Assembly: GCF_008831285.2 (NCBI RefSeq)
Contig: NC_045138.2
Location: 33,451,934-33,515,933, forward strand
Origin: Nymphaea colorata
Taxonomy: Eukaryota; Streptophyta; Magnoliopsida; Nymphaeales; Nymphaeaceae
Reading direction: 5' to 3'
DNA: 64,000 bases
Part shown: piece by piece, positions 25,135 to 38,872 of the stretch
Layout: every line of letters starts with the position of its first letter
How positions within the stretch are numbered: the stretch's first letter is position 1
Notes under the pieces: model-generated
Database searches by the model: none
Seen by the model: only the letters and a program-made list of their open reading frames with translations
Told to the model about the DNA's origin: nothing
Translations under genes and position numbers: made by a program

Positions 25135-28100
25135 GATCCAATTTTGGAACCTATAGAATAGAAGTCTGATTTTAAATGGTCTAGGACGTTGCATTTTAAA
25201 CTTTTATATATGATATGGATTAGAGGTCTCATCCAATCCCCTTTGGGATGTTGGATTTGGGATTTCGACCAAATGGAATTTGGGATTCCATCCTAAGATT
25301 TAAAATAGAAGTCTGATTTTAAATGGTCTAGGACGTTGGATTTTAAACTTATATATATGATACGGATTAAAAGTCTCATCCAATCCGGTTTGGGATGTTG
25401 CATTTGGGATTTCAACCAATGGTCAAGATCAGAGGTCTCACCTGATCTGGTCTGGGATGTTGGATTCAAGATTTTGTATATATATATGATACGGATTAGA
25501 GGTCTCATCCAATCCGGTTTGGGATGTTGGATTTGGGATTTCGAAAAAATGGTCAAGATCAGAGGTCTCACCTGATCCGGTATGGGATGTTGGACTCAAG
25601 ATTTTGAACAACCAGCTAGAACATAGATCTCACCTTATCCGGACTAGGATGTCGAATGTATATTTTGAATGTGGATGTGAATTTTAAAATATTAACCCAA
25701 GTCTAGACCACGTTTAAAATCGCTTTGAGTATACATACAATCCAATGGAATTTAGAAACCTAAAAGTTGAAAGGTGCATTTAAAAACTTGAGAATTTAGC
25801 AATGATTTAAGAGAAGTGCTAAATCAAATCCAAAAAAATTGAAGATATCTGGTGAAATTGAGAAAATTCCAAGAAAATCAATAATAAGAATTTGAAGTCA
25901 ATTTACAAAATTTTGGAAAACTTAGAGAGTGGTTTCAAAGATTTATAAAACAGGAAATGATTTCAAAGATTCATAAACCTTTTGTATCAGTTCAATGACG
26001 TTTGATTTAGGGTTTGAATCTAAGAAATAGATCAGAGGTCTAACCTGATCTGGTATGAGGTGTTGAATTAGGGATTCTGAGCTAATGTTTGAATAAGAGG
26101 TCAGCACTGATCCGGTCTAGGATGTTGCATGCAGGATTTAGACCAAAGCTTTTGGATTTTGAACTTTAAAACTCGAACCTCTACTTTACACCACGCTTAA
26201 AATCATTTTAAAAATTCATTCAATCCACTATAACCAACAAACATCAAAATGGAAAAGTGCATTGAAAAACTTTGAGAATTTGACAAGCATTTAAGAAATA
26301 TTTTAAATCAAATACAAGGAATTGAGAAGATTCGAAGATCTATATAGACAAAGTAATATTCTTCAAGTGATTTCAAAAACTCCTAAGGGATGTGAAAAGA
26401 ATTTACAGGAAATCAAAAAGCCACCCATCTGTTTCATGTGATCAAATATATGAGACGGGATTTGAAATTTTGATATAAGAGATAGATGAGAGGTCCGATC
26501 TAGTCCGGCTTGCCAAATGGAATTTGGGATTCCATCCTAAGATTTAAAATAGAAGTCTGATTTTAAATGGTCTAGGACGTTAGATTTTAAACTTACATAT
26601 ATGATACGGATTACAGGTCTCATCCAATCCGGTTTGGGATGTTGCATTTGGGATTTCGACCAATGGTAAAGATCAGAGGTCTCACCTGATCTGGTCTGGG
26701 ATGTTGGATTCAAGATTTTCAATATATATATGATACGGATTCGAGGTCTCATCCAACCTGGTTTGGGATGTTGGATTTGGGATTTCGAAAAAATGGTCAA
26801 GATCAGAGGTCTCACCTGATCCGGTCTGGGATGTTGGACTCAAGATTTTGGATAAATATATGATACGGATTAGAGGTCTCATCCAATCCGGTTTGGGATG
26901 TTGGATTTGGGATTTCAAAAAAATGGTCAAGATCAGAGGTCTCACCTGATCCGGTCTGGGATGTTGGACTCAAGATTTTGAACAACCAGCTAGAACATAG
27001 ATCTCACCTTATCAAATCGAATTTGGGATTCCATCCTAAGAATTAAAATAGAAGTCTGATTTTAAATGGTCTAGGACGTTGGATTTTAAACTTATATATA
27101 TGATACGGATTAGAGGTCTCATCCAATCCGGTTGGGATGTTGCATTTGGTATTTCGACCAATGGTCAAGATCAGAGGTCTCACCTGATCTGGTCTGGGAT
27201 GTTGGATGCAAGATATTCAACATATATATGATACGGATTAGAGGTCTCATCCAATCCGGTTTGGGATGTTGGATTTGGGATTTCGAAAAAATGGACAACA
27301 TCAGAGGTCTCACCTGATCCGGTCTGGGATGTTGGACTCAAGATTTTGGATATATATATGATACAAGATTTTGAACAACCAGCCAGAACATAGATCTCAC
27401 CTTATCAAATGGAATTTGGGATTCCATCCTAAGATTTAAAATAGAAGTCTGATTTTAAATGGTCTAGGACGTTGGATTTTAAACTTATATATATGATACG
27501 GATTAGAGGTCTCATCCAATCCGGTTTGGGATGTTGCATTTGGGATTTCGACCAATGGTCAAGATCAGAGGTCTCACCTGATCTGGTCTGGGATGTTGGA
27601 TTCAAGATTTTCAATATATATATGATACGGATTAGAGGTCTCATCCAATCCGGTTTGGGATGTTGGATTTGGGATTTCGAAGAAATGGTCAAGATCAGAG
27701 GTCTCACCTGATCCGGTCTGGGATGTTCGATTCAAGATTTTGGATATATATATGATACGGATTAGAGGTCTCATCCAATCCGGTTTGGGATGTTGGATTT
27801 GGGATTTCGAAAAAATGGTCAAGATCAGAGGTCCCACCTGATCCGGTCTGCGATGTTGGACTCAAGATTTTGAACAACCAGCTAGAACATAGATCTCACC
27901 TTATCAAATGGAATTTGGGATTCCATCCTAAGATTTAAAATAGAAGTCTGATTTTAAATGGTCTAGGACGTTGGATTTTAAACTTATATATATGATACGG
28001 ATTAGAGGTCTCATCCAATCCGGTTTGGGATGTTGCATTTGGGATTTCGACCAATGGTCAAGATCAGAGGTCTCACCTGATCTGGTCTGGGATGTTGGAT

Positions 28101-31100
28101 GCAAGATATTCAATATATATATGATACGGATTAGAGGTCTCATCCAATCCGGTTTGGGATGTTGGATTTGGGATTTCGAAAAAATGGTCAAGATCAGAGG
28201 TCTCACCTGATCCGGTTTGAGATGTTGGACTCAAGATTTTGGATATAAATATGATGCAAGATTTTGAACAACCAGCTAAAACATAGATCTTACCTTATGA
28301 AATGGAATTTGGGATTCAATCCTAAGATTTAAAATAGAAGTCTGATTTTAAATGGTCTAGGAGGTTGGATTTTAAACTTATATATATGATACGGATTAGA
28401 GGTCTCATCCAATCCGGTTTGGGATGTTGCATTTGGGATTTCGACCAATGGTCAAGATCAGAGGTCTCACCTGAGCTGGTCTACGATGTTGGATTCAAGA
28501 CTTTCAATATATATATGATACGGATTAGAGGTCTCATCCAATCCGGTTTGGGATGTTGGATTTGGGATTTCGAAAAAATGGTCAAGGTCAGAGGTCTCAC
28601 CTGATTCGGTCTGGGATGTTGGACTAAAGAGTTTGGATATATATATGATACGGATTAGAGGTCTCATCCAATCCGGTTTGGGATGTTGGATTTGGGATTT
28701 CGAAAAAATGGTCAAGCATGTTGGATTTGGCATTTCGAAAAAATGGTCAAGATCAAAGGTCTCACCTGATCCGGTCTGGGATGTTGGACTCAAGATTTTG
28801 GATATATATATGATACGGATTAGAGGTCTCATCCAATCCGGTTTGGGATGTTGGATTTGGGATTTCAAAAAAATGGTCAAGATCAGAGGTCTCACCTGAT
28901 CCGGTCTGGGATGTTGGACTCAAGATTTTGAACAACCAGCTAGAACATAGATCTCACCTTATCAAATCGAATTTGGGGTTCCATCCTAAGAATTAAAATA
29001 GAAGTCTGATTTTAAATGGTCTAGGACGTTGGATTTTAAACTTATATATATGATACGGATTAGAGGTCTCATCCAATCCGGTTTGAGATGTTGCATTTGG
29101 GATTTCGACCAATGGTCAAGATCAGTGGTCTCACCTGATCTGGTCTGGGATGTTGGATGCAAGATATTCAATATATATATGATACGGATTAGAGGTCTCA
29201 TCCAATCCGGTTTGGGATGTTGGATTTGGGATTTCGAAAAAATGGTCAAGATCAGAGGTCTCACCTGATCCGGTCTGGGATGTTGGACTCAAGATTTTGG
29301 ATATATATATGATGCAAGATTTTGAACAACCAGCTAGAACATAGATCTCACCTTATCAAATGGAATTTGGGATTCCATCCTAAGATTTAAAATAGAAGTC
29401 TGATTTTAAATGGTCTAGGACGTTGGATTTTAAACTTATATATATGATACGGATTAGAGGTCTCATCCAATCCGGTTTGGGATGTTGCATTTGGGATTTC
29501 GACCAATGGTCAAGATCAGAGGTCTCACCTGATCTGGTCTACGATGTTGGATTCAAGACTTTCAATATATATATGATACGGATTAGAGGTCTCATCCAAT
29601 CCGGTTTGGGATGTTGGATTTGGGATTTCGAAAAAATGGTCAAGGTCAGAGGTCTCACCTGATTCGGTCTGGGATGTTGGACTCAAGATTTTGGATATAT
29701 ATAAGATACGGATTACAGGTCTCATCCAATCCGGTTTGGGATGTTGGATTTGGGATTTCGAAAAAATGGTCAAGATCAGAGTTCTCACCTGATCCGGTCT
29801 GAGATGTTGGACTCAAGATTTTGGATATATATATGATACGGATTAGAGGTCTCATCCAATCCGGTTTGGGATGTTGGATTTGGGATTTCGAAAAAATGGT
29901 CAAGATCAGAGGTCTCACCTGATCCGGTATGGGATGCTGAACTCAAGATTTTGAACAACCAGCTAGAACATAGATCTCACCTTATCAAATGGAATTTGGG
30001 ATTCCATCTTAAGAATTAAAATAGAAGTCTGATTTTAAATGGTCTAGGACGTTGGATTTTAAACTTATATATATGATACGGATTAGAGGTCTCATCCAAT
30101 CCGGTTTGGGATGTTGGATTTGGGATTTCGACCAATGGTCAAGATCAGAAGTCTCACCTGATCCGGTCTGGGATGTTGGATTCAAGATTTTCAATATATA
30201 TATGATACGGATTAGAGGTCTCATCCAATCCGGTTTGGGATGTTGGATTTGGGATTTCGAAAAAATAGTCAAGATCAGAGGTCTCACCTGATCCGGTCTG
30301 GGATGTTGGACTCAAGATTTTGGATATAAGGTCAACGCTGATCTGGTCTAAGATGCTGCATGCGGGATTCAGACCAAAGGTCTAGATTAGAGGTCTAATC
30401 TTATACAATCTCAAAAGTTGGATTTTGAATTTTAAAATGTGAACCTCTACTTTAGACCATGCTTAAAATTGTTTTAAAAGTTCATGCAATCCAGTGTAAC
30501 CTAAAAAATTCAATGTTGAAAAGTGCACTTAAAAACTTGATAATTTAACAAGCAGTTAGGAAATATAACAAATCAAATACAATAACTTTAAGGATCTAAC
30601 ATGAAATTGAGAAAAGTCAAAGAAAACCAAAAGAATTTGAAGTCAAATTGCACATGTTTGGTAATTTGGACAATGATTTCAAAGATTTATATAGACAAAG
30701 TAATATTCTTCAAGTGATTTCAAAATTCCCAAGGGATTTCAAAAGAATTTACAAAAAAAATCAGAAAACCACTCATTTTTTTATGTGAACACGTGTATGA
30801 TGTTGGATTCTGATCTAAGAAATAGAACACAGGCATGACAGTCTGCCAAATCGAATTTAGGATTCTATCCCAAGATTTAAGTTAGAAGTCTAATCTTATC
30901 TGGTCTAGGATGTTGGATTTCAAACTTATATTTATGATATGGATCATAGGTCTGATCTGATCCGGTTTGGGATGTTGGATTCGGGATTTCGACCTAAGGT
31001 CTAGATCAAAGGTCTCATCTAATTCGGTTTAGGATGTTGGATTCAGGATTTTGAACTAGTAGCTAGAACATAGATCTCATTTTAACCAATCTAAGATGTC

Positions 31101-31165
31101 GAATGTATATTTTTAATGTGGATGTGAATTTTAAAATATTAACCCCAGTCTAGACCATGTTTAAA
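25135..31165. repeat. Satellite array of ~130-bp units with higher-order blocks
   Basis: The basic unit is 129-130 bp (for example GATACGG at 29575, 29705, 29835) and is made of two related halves of about 63 and 67 bp, each with GAGGTCTCA, ATCCGGT and GGGATGTTGGA. Two to four units plus a spacer (GGAATTTGGGATTCC...; ends AACAACCAGCTAG) form higher-order blocks starting near 26518, 27008, 27412, 27909, 28304, 28969, 29361 and 29989. Edges (25700-26510 and 30330-31165) are diverged members. Open frames of 60-140 codons on both strands are by-products of the repeat: with 130 bp the frame rotates by one base per unit. Confidence 0.95.
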
Positions 31166-31201
31166 ACAACATCAAATTACATTTTCCAGTTGAATGAAAA
31201 A

Positions 31202-31366
31202 CAGAAAACCATAAAAGAGGCCAGGCTTCACATAGTCTTCCTAATGCAACGACAAATTAAATTCTATAACTAAATATCAAAAATTCAGAAAACCATAAAA
31301 GAGGCCATGCTTCACACAGTCTTCCTCATGCAACGACAAATTAAATTCTATAACTAAATATCTAAA
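31202..31366. repeat. Two ~84-bp tandem copies
   Basis: A stretch beginning CAGAAAACCATAAAAG at 31202 recurs at 31286 with few changes. It lies just past the satellite array and is unrelated to its unit. Confidence 0.85.
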
Positions 31367-31369
31367 ATC

Positions 31370-34330
31370 AAGTTCTAAGATTAGAGATACCAAGCAGCTA
31401 CAGAGAGAGCAAGCATATGGCCTTCAGAAAAACCAAACTACCAAGAAATTGGGAACCCAAGTCTTGAAAACCTTAGGTCATGAGTGATTATGAAATAAAT
31501 TGACAATATAAGAAATGAATATATGATTATTCCTTTTACTCAGGAAAGATAACCAGTATCATAAGCATTAATTTTAGCTGATAAATGATAAGCGAACACT
31601 TGTTTCGTCCATGTTGACAATATCTCATGATAAAGTCAGTGCCATAAAGTATAAACAACAATGACAACATACCATTCCTCCAATATATTAATGCAATGGG
31701 TGTCAATAAGAATAAAAAATGCACAATTCTGAACAGAAGTTGAATATACATTAAAGATTTCTAAGAATGAGTCTAAAAGCCTTGAAGGATATGAATCAAC
31801 CAATTTGTATCCATTAGCTTACAGAGAAAAACACAAACTGCACATGCAAGATGTACTGTCAGAGTGTCAGTGCAACCACTGCAGGTGTTTGAGGGCAATC
31901 CCTTCATGGTTTTATTTGAACCGTCAGGGATATTCCAAGATAAAATAGTATTCCATCGGCTTTAGCAACTTAGTTTCACAAAATGGCTTAACCTCCCTTT
32001 TGTGACTCAATTTCCAAATATGTTTTACAGCATGTAGTTTGAACACCATGCAAATTTCATCAGCTTCTTTTCACCTTTATGAAACAAGTTTTACTAATTT
32101 TCTGCATAACTTCTCCATCCAAATATCCACTTTATTCAAGACTTACTAAACATGAGATGTACGTGTCCAACAGTAAGAGACACCTACATCTATGCCCAGA
32201 GTAACACAGGAAGCAACATATTACATTGTGACTATAAGCTGAAGTCAAATGCATCAAGTATTCTAAACGAAAAAACAATATGCCCAGACTAGATTCAAAC
32301 AACAAATAGAAATATAGCATATAATCGTATAGAAAAGAAACTACATGCAGAAGATAGAACGTAGCACTTTAGGATAAAAACACGCTGACCTGGTTGGCAC
32401 TATTATGCAGTGAGACCACCAACAAACCAAACAGAAATGAGGCAGTAAATCGTGAGTATCAGGCATGTTGCAGAATGCCCAACAGCTTGAATGCCCACCT
32501 TCCCCATCCATGAGAAATTTAATGTTCAAAGCTGATATTGCAAACACATAGATAAAAGGCATTGTCATTCAAGAAGGAAACAGGAAGAACCCAGCAGCCA
32601 AATCATTACCAGAAGAGACCCAACCGCAATACCTGACAAAACACCCAATCTCTGTGGACGGGCTGGTTGGAATTTGAATAGCCGCACGCTAGATGCGATG
32701 AATGCACAACAATAATCATAGCACCCAGCAGTCATCTCGACAGTGACGGCCCAGCAACAAACCCAAAGACGATAATGGCGATCTAGCAGCAATCTGAAGC
32801 GGTTGTCGCGACTCAGCAGCAAGATCAACAAAACGGCATGCCCAAGCGACAGATGTCAAGAGTGACACAAGTGGCAGACCCAACAGCAACCTAAGGGACG
32901 ACGGAAGGCGGTAGACCCAGTAAGAACGGCAGCAACGACCTAAGCGGTGACCCACAACCGAACCAGCAGGGACCCAAGCGGTGGACTAACCAAAAGCGAA
33001 AGCGGCGACCCAAGTGGTGACCAAAGCATCCGACCCAATGGCGAACCAAATGTTAAAAACCAGCAACAACCTCAACGGAAGAACCCAACCAAAACCTCAA
33101 AGAAAACCCCAGCCCAGTGCCTAAATGAAAGACCCCAGCCTGAAATGATAAACCCTACGGACTATAGAGAAACCCCAATAGGAAACAACAAACAAAGACA
33201 ATTGAAGGGTGGAGAGGGCTTCGAACAACCATCACACACCGGCGATGGCTGCCGGCCAAAGGAGGACGCGAACGGACGCCCTCAAAAGTGAGAGAGATAG
33301 AGATGTATCAAGCCCAGCAAACAATAGCAGGACGCAGACGGTCCTTTTCCGCCCTCAAAGGAGTGAGTGTATCTTGCCTGCCATGAGTGAGAACCGAGAT
33401 AGCGGACGGTCCTTTTCCGCCCACACCGATGAAATGCCGCCACACCATCTTCTCATCGCCAGACGTAGAAGCATTGCCCTGCTTCGTGGGTGACATTTCT
33501 TTCTGTAATCGAAGACGCAGACGGCTTTTCCCTTTTAGGCGCCATAATATGAAGAACGAGAAACCGCCATAAATCAAGAAAGAAGAAACCGCCATAAATC
33601 AAGAAGAAAACGGGAAGGAGAGATGGCGCACGCTCTTTGGGATGCTTTCCGGCTACCTAATACGGAAGGAGCTGGCCCCATCGCAAATCCACTTTAAACC
33701 CTCTACATCTGGCGAGACCCCGACGCGCACGCCACGCCCTCCGGTTCACCGGTGGGCAGTGAAACCCGTCGATGCAAAACGAAGAAAAAACATATATGGT
33801 TAATAGTATATCGTATTCAATCCATAACGTCGCTACATGAGTAAAGTAAAATGTTCGCACCCTCTTCGTAAGATCTGCACTGCCATGGTTTTACTTGTAT
33901 TGGTGACCGTTAAATTTGTCAATTTATCATAATTTTGCTACATTTATGTGAAATAATTAGAGTTATTATAAGAAAACTTTGGTTTATTCACATCACATCG
34001 AATAGTTTTGTTATGTAGTTGCACAAAATAGTGGGCAAGTTAGGCTTTATTATCCTTCTTGTGAAAGTGAAGCTTGGAATGTGACCATAACGTATATCTA
34101 TGTATGTCATATATATAGAAACCTAACCATGTCTCTGGCATTTATTTGTTTGTGTTATTATTTATTTTACAAGATAATTATTTCATCATACATAGATGAG
34201 AGCTCATGCTCCGACCTAATCTCTTAAGTGACATACTTTTGGTGTCTCGAATGTTGTTCCTATGACACTTCAACTTTACTGTTAGTGTGTGCCTTTGTTT
34301 GTAGCACAAGAAAATTGACACATCAATTAT
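31370..34330. other. Intergenic, no gene recognised
   Basis: 31370-32350 is AT-rich and featureless. 32560-33660 is GC-richer, with loose repeats of CCCAAGCGGTGAC-like text and a duplicated GACGGTCCTTTTCCGCCC (about 33338 and 33403). It might be the 5' end of a minus-strand gene or element, but no protein family is visible. Confidence 0.4.
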
Positions 34331-34535
34331 TAAAACAAAAACTGACCGCCTAATTTATATATAAGTATTTTTATTATAGTTTTAGTTAAAAATAACTTAC
34401 ATATCAAATTTTTGTATTTTATGATCTTTTATTAAAATCAAGTCGGGCCCAGGTGGCAGGAGCATGAGGCAAATTGAATCAAAACCAACTTCATTTGGAT
34501 TGGCCAGGCCGGCTTGATGCACAGCCCTAACAACG
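34330..34535. mobile_element. Possible member of the AT-core, GC-ended element family
   Basis: AT-rich core followed by GTCGGGCCC and a GATGCACAGCCCTAA terminus, like the ends of such elements elsewhere in the window. The left end is undefined. Confidence 0.35.
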
Positions 34536-34909
34536 CACATTTGTAACCTACATGAGGATGCATAAGCGGGTGCAACTGCAAGCTGATTGGGCTAGGTGAG
34601 GCTGCAGATACATTGAACAGGCTGCGCTATTTGAAGCCAAGAGTTGGTTCAGCGCGGACCATTCAAAGACCAACTGGGTTATTGCCTTAGAGTGAAGAAG
34701 ACCGCATGAAAGGATAACAAGATCGTTGTCCTCCTTGGCATCGTAAGTGGGAAACACTATCTTTAAGGGCCCATTTGATGGGAAGGATATTTCATGTAGC
34801 ATTGGAAATAAAATCTAAATTTTTTAACCGTTGAGCTCTCAAAGTATTAATTAATCCAACGATTCTCTTTTTTCATCTTTTATTCCTATCAAACTAAGAA
34901 ATTTATTTC

Positions 34910-35160
34910 CTCAAACATACACTCAAGTCCAACAAACACAAAGGGGGTTTTGGAAATCTAGATTTTGTTTAGATTTCTTTAATTCCTTAAATAAGTTTTT
35001 AAAAACTTATTTCCAACTCTATATTTCTAATGTATCAAACGGCCTCTAAAAGAAAAAGAAAATTATAAGCAGTGTATTTCTTTTTTTTTATTGCAAAATG
35101 AAATTATTTATTTTATTTAATGCTTGACAATTAATTTAGCTGAATCCCTAAATCGGCTAA
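34910..35160. repeat. Direct repeat, left copy (partner 35812-36050)
   Basis: About 250 bp sharing GGGGGTTTTG...AATCTAGATTTTG through AATCGGCTAATATA with the partner about 900 bp away. It could be a pair of LTRs or a simple segmental duplication. No retrotransposon protein lies between them. Confidence 0.7.
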
Positions 35161-35811
35161 TATAAAAAAATTAACATCTGATTAAAAAATTAACCCAAAC
35201 GTAGATTTTTGAGAATGATGTACAGGCAAATCCAAATTTGGTTTTAAACAACCATCAATATACCAAGTTAAATTTTCTTATATTTAACATCCATACATTT
35301 TATAAAAGTCCATAATTCAAAAATTCATTTGTAAACTTAAAACTTAAAAGTCGGATTTAGATCATAGTCGAATTTTAAATTTCAGATTCAAAAACAGGAT
35401 AGTTTTTTTTATTCATTAAAAAAAAAAACAACTAAAACACATGAACATCCGATAAATCGAATCTGGTAAAATGGGTAGATCTGATATATGATCTATTTAA
35501 GCATCCTAGCAATGGTTTATATAAATATATTTATATATATTTTTATTTTTTTGATAGCAACCTTAGGGAGGGAATATTTGATGAGAATATGTTGGCTCCA
35601 TTGATTTGAACCTCCTTCCCTATCTGTCATGATAGTTTACTTCAGCGGCCAAGAACTTGTTTCGTAGTGAGAAAAATGCAAAAAATTTCCAAAAAAAAAA
35701 AATTATATCATAAGATTGTGATTTCTTTTCTGCATATGCCAGTTTCGTTTGTCTTCATTTGCCTACTTATGATGCTCCCTCTTTAAGATTGAGAAATTTA
35801 TTTTTTGGAAC

Positions 35812-36050
35812 ATAAACCCAAGTCCAGCAAACACGAAGGGGGTTTTGTAAATCTGGATTTTGTTTAGATTTCTTCAATTCATTAAATAAGTTTTTAAAAA
35901 CTTATTTCCAAATCTATATTTCTAATGCATCAAACAAGAAAATTATAAGCAGTGTATTTCTTTTTTTTTTTTGCAAAATGAAATTCTTCGATTTTATTTA
36001 ATGCTTCACAATTAATTTAGTTGAATCCGTAAATCGGCTGATATATTCAC
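35812..36050. repeat. Direct repeat, right copy (partner 34910-35160)
   Basis: Right-hand member of the pair. It ends immediately before the kinase pseudogene that starts near 36055. Confidence 0.7.
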
Positions 36051-36054
36051 TGAG

Positions 36055-37303
36055 TTGGCAGCTCATGGTAGCAACCAACAAATTCTCAGAATCAAACAAG
36101 CTTGGACAGGGGTTCTGTTACTTTTGCAGCTCCATAATTCTCTATCTCTCTCTCTCTCTCAGCAATGATTTATTTCAAGTAATACCTAATGTCGCAAACT
36201 AATGATATGACAGTGGAATCAGCGCAGGGGCTCGAGGAATTCATGAACGAAGTGAAGTTGACAGCAAAGCTTCAGCACTTAAACCTCAGTTTTTTTCCTT
36301 AATCAGGGAAACATCCAATCTTGAGATTATACTCTCTAAAATTGTTAACTGGAACAGTCAAATTTGATTGAACTGCAGTTTTGCCGCAAAGATGGGCTTT
36401 CCATCATGGAATGCCGAAGAACAAATATCAGGAACGCAAAATACATAGATGCAAATGAATTAGAAAAGCGCTTTTGCGCTTATTGAAGTTTTATCTGTAA
36501 CATGGATTAATATTAAGCTTTAGGGGCTTTTCGCAAGAGATTGCATTTCCACAATTAGTTCCACGGCAAGAACATCAAGAAATATGAATACTGTTCTTCA
36601 CGAAACCACTGTTCGGCCGATTGACGTGAACTCAATTATGCTTGTCCATCTATATTATATAGTTCAATCTTATCAAAGCAAGTTCCCAATTTTCACAAGC
36701 TGCAGGAAACATTTCCGATCTACTGTCCACGTGTAAACGTGTATAGCAGCAAGACTCTATGACTTTGTTTTTGAATGTTCATCCTCAATGAACTGTTGTA
36801 AACAATGTGCAGATCAAACACTGGACCCGCCGTTGAACTGGGAGAAACGCTTTGAGATAGTGATGGGGATCGCTCGGGGCTTCAGTATTTCCATCAACAA
36901 TCTAGGCTCAAAGTGATTCACAGGGATCTCAAGACAAACAACATTCTGCTCGTTGGAGGGATGAACCCAAGAATTTCAGACTTCGGACTGGCCAGAATGC
37001 TTGGTGGTGATCAAACTCAACCAAATACTGTCAGAGTTGTAGGAACCTAGTAAGTGCTCTTGCTCAATGTTATGAGATGGGTTCTGCTGTGTCTCCCAAC
37101 ACTCCCCCAGCCTGATGTATGACTCTAAAATCGTTGATTAAAATGTGTGCAGTGGGTACATGCCACCAGAATATGCATTGGAAGGGCGCTACTCTGCCAA
37201 ATCTGATGTCTTCAGCTTTGGAGTCATAATTCTCGAGATTGTGAGTGGGAAGAAGATGACAGGTTTCCAGGAAGTAGAGGACTCCATGAATCTATTAGGA
37301 CAT
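36055..37303 (+). pseudogene. S-domain/CRK-type receptor-kinase pseudogene (exons 3-6)
   Basis: Relics in correct order: exon 3 at about 36065-36115 ([14 protein letters not shown]), part of exon 4 at 36213-36290 ([17 protein letters not shown]), exon 5 at 36813-37049 and an intact exon 6 at 37153-37303 ([19 protein letters not shown]). Exon 5 has both splice sites and reads [11 protein letters not shown] and [10 protein letters not shown], but it is 237 bp instead of 238: one base is lost at GIARG, breaking the frame. Exon 4 lacks its start including the ATP-binding lysine. No exon 7, transmembrane exon or ectodomain was found. The strand is opposite to the intact LysM kinases. Confidence 0.85.
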
Positions 37304-38865
37304 GTAAGTATGTGCACCCCTTTTCCTCTCTCTCCCTGTTTACTAAGTCGCGAATAGGCATAATGGTCTACTATGCAGTGTAAAAGCACATAAACTGTTT
37401 GCTCATATAGACCCAACAAATGCAGGAGAAAAAGCTTTGAGGATCTATTTATAAACCTTTATCAATGAGTTGAAATCATACATGGTAGCAACTCCCTTTT
37501 ACCTTGCAAAATACATGCATAGATACCTACTAAAAAATTTGAAATTCATGATCTAGATTTTTCGGCTAGTATGTCCCTCTCCTGTAGTAAAAGCTTGATT
37601 TAGGATGTGATAGAGGTATTTGGCTGGAAGAGCTATATATATAGAGAGAGGTGTTTTCAGAAGTGTAAGAACTTCTAATAGATGGATTTAGGATGGGCCG
37701 GTTCTAATTTCTATTGTAGTGAACCTTCGGCCTGAGCATGGAGAAGTTCACTTCCTTGTGATTTTTGCGGAGTAGCATATTTTTTTTCTGTTGGGCAATG
37801 AGTTACTCTCTTTTTTGTAATCTCTGTTACTCTTTCTGCAAAACTTAATAATCGAAACATCGCAAAGTTAAGTAGACCTCATCTCAAAATGCAAAACCAA
37901 CAACACCACTTAATCTAAACGAATTGATAATGTCAAACCAAATCTCAAAAAAGAAGATAATGAAAGAGAAGGGAAATTAGTTAACCAGATTCAAGAAGAA
38001 ATTAAGAAATAGTCAGATAGGAGTAGGACGCCACACTTTGGTCCATATGTGCATGTATCCTTTCGAAAAAACAAGAAAAGGAAAGTTTTTTTTTTAAAAA
38101 ACAAAAATTGGTTGTAAAAAATGTACTCCATAAATAAAGGGAAAATTTTCGTAACTAGAAGAGCAGGGGCTTGGGTCATGCTATGGAGGATGAGAAGCAT
38201 CGTGTCAAGAAAAACACAGAAAGTCAACAAAAACATGTGTAGTTGGCTTAAAGCTATCCATGCATCAACTTTGGTGCATCTGATCATTCATATTTGAAAT
38301 TCATGAATGTGACGTGGATTTAATGTTGCATGTCTTTGCTGATGTGATAAGATTTCTTGTAAAATCCATGATTCATCAAATTAGATTCAAGCTTGAAATA
38401 CTTTGATATTAAGAAAAGGTGTGATGCAAGATTGGAGGGGGACAGTTCTCAAACCTTGAGAATTGTAGATCAAATAAAACCAAATGCTCCCTCACAGACA
38501 TGAGGGCGACTGATTGCCTCAGGTCTAAAATACCACAGGTGATGTGAAATTTTGAAATTTTAGATCTCAAGATTTTAAATCATTGATTGTAACAAGGACT
38601 TGAAATTCAATTGAAATTAAGACGCAAAAATTACATTGTGAATATAGAAGGTTGCATCTTGAATCCTCCCAGAGTTGAGAATCGTGCCAACTTGAGGAAC
38701 AAGAGATTTTACATTTATGGTTCTCACATCAAAAATTTGCCAGAATCATGAACGTAAACTACTGCGGCCGTGAAATCCGAAGTCTAGAAGGAAAATCTGC
38801 TTTTAAAGACCAGATTTTACACCAGTATTGTTTCTGTTTGGATAGAGGATGTAATGTCATAGGGA
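37304..38865. other. Stretch between kinase and S-domain relics
   Basis: Expected kinase exon 7 (AWKLW...) was looked for and not seen. AT-rich, with no recognisable coding sequence or repeats. Confidence 0.45.
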
Positions 38866-38872
38866 GATCAGA

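Noticed and set aside
25293-30291. Repeat proteins or a CRISPR-like array in the 130-bp satellite
   Set aside because: The period of 130 bp rotates the frame, both strands are open alike, units are too long and the spacers are not unique. It is an ordinary nested satellite.
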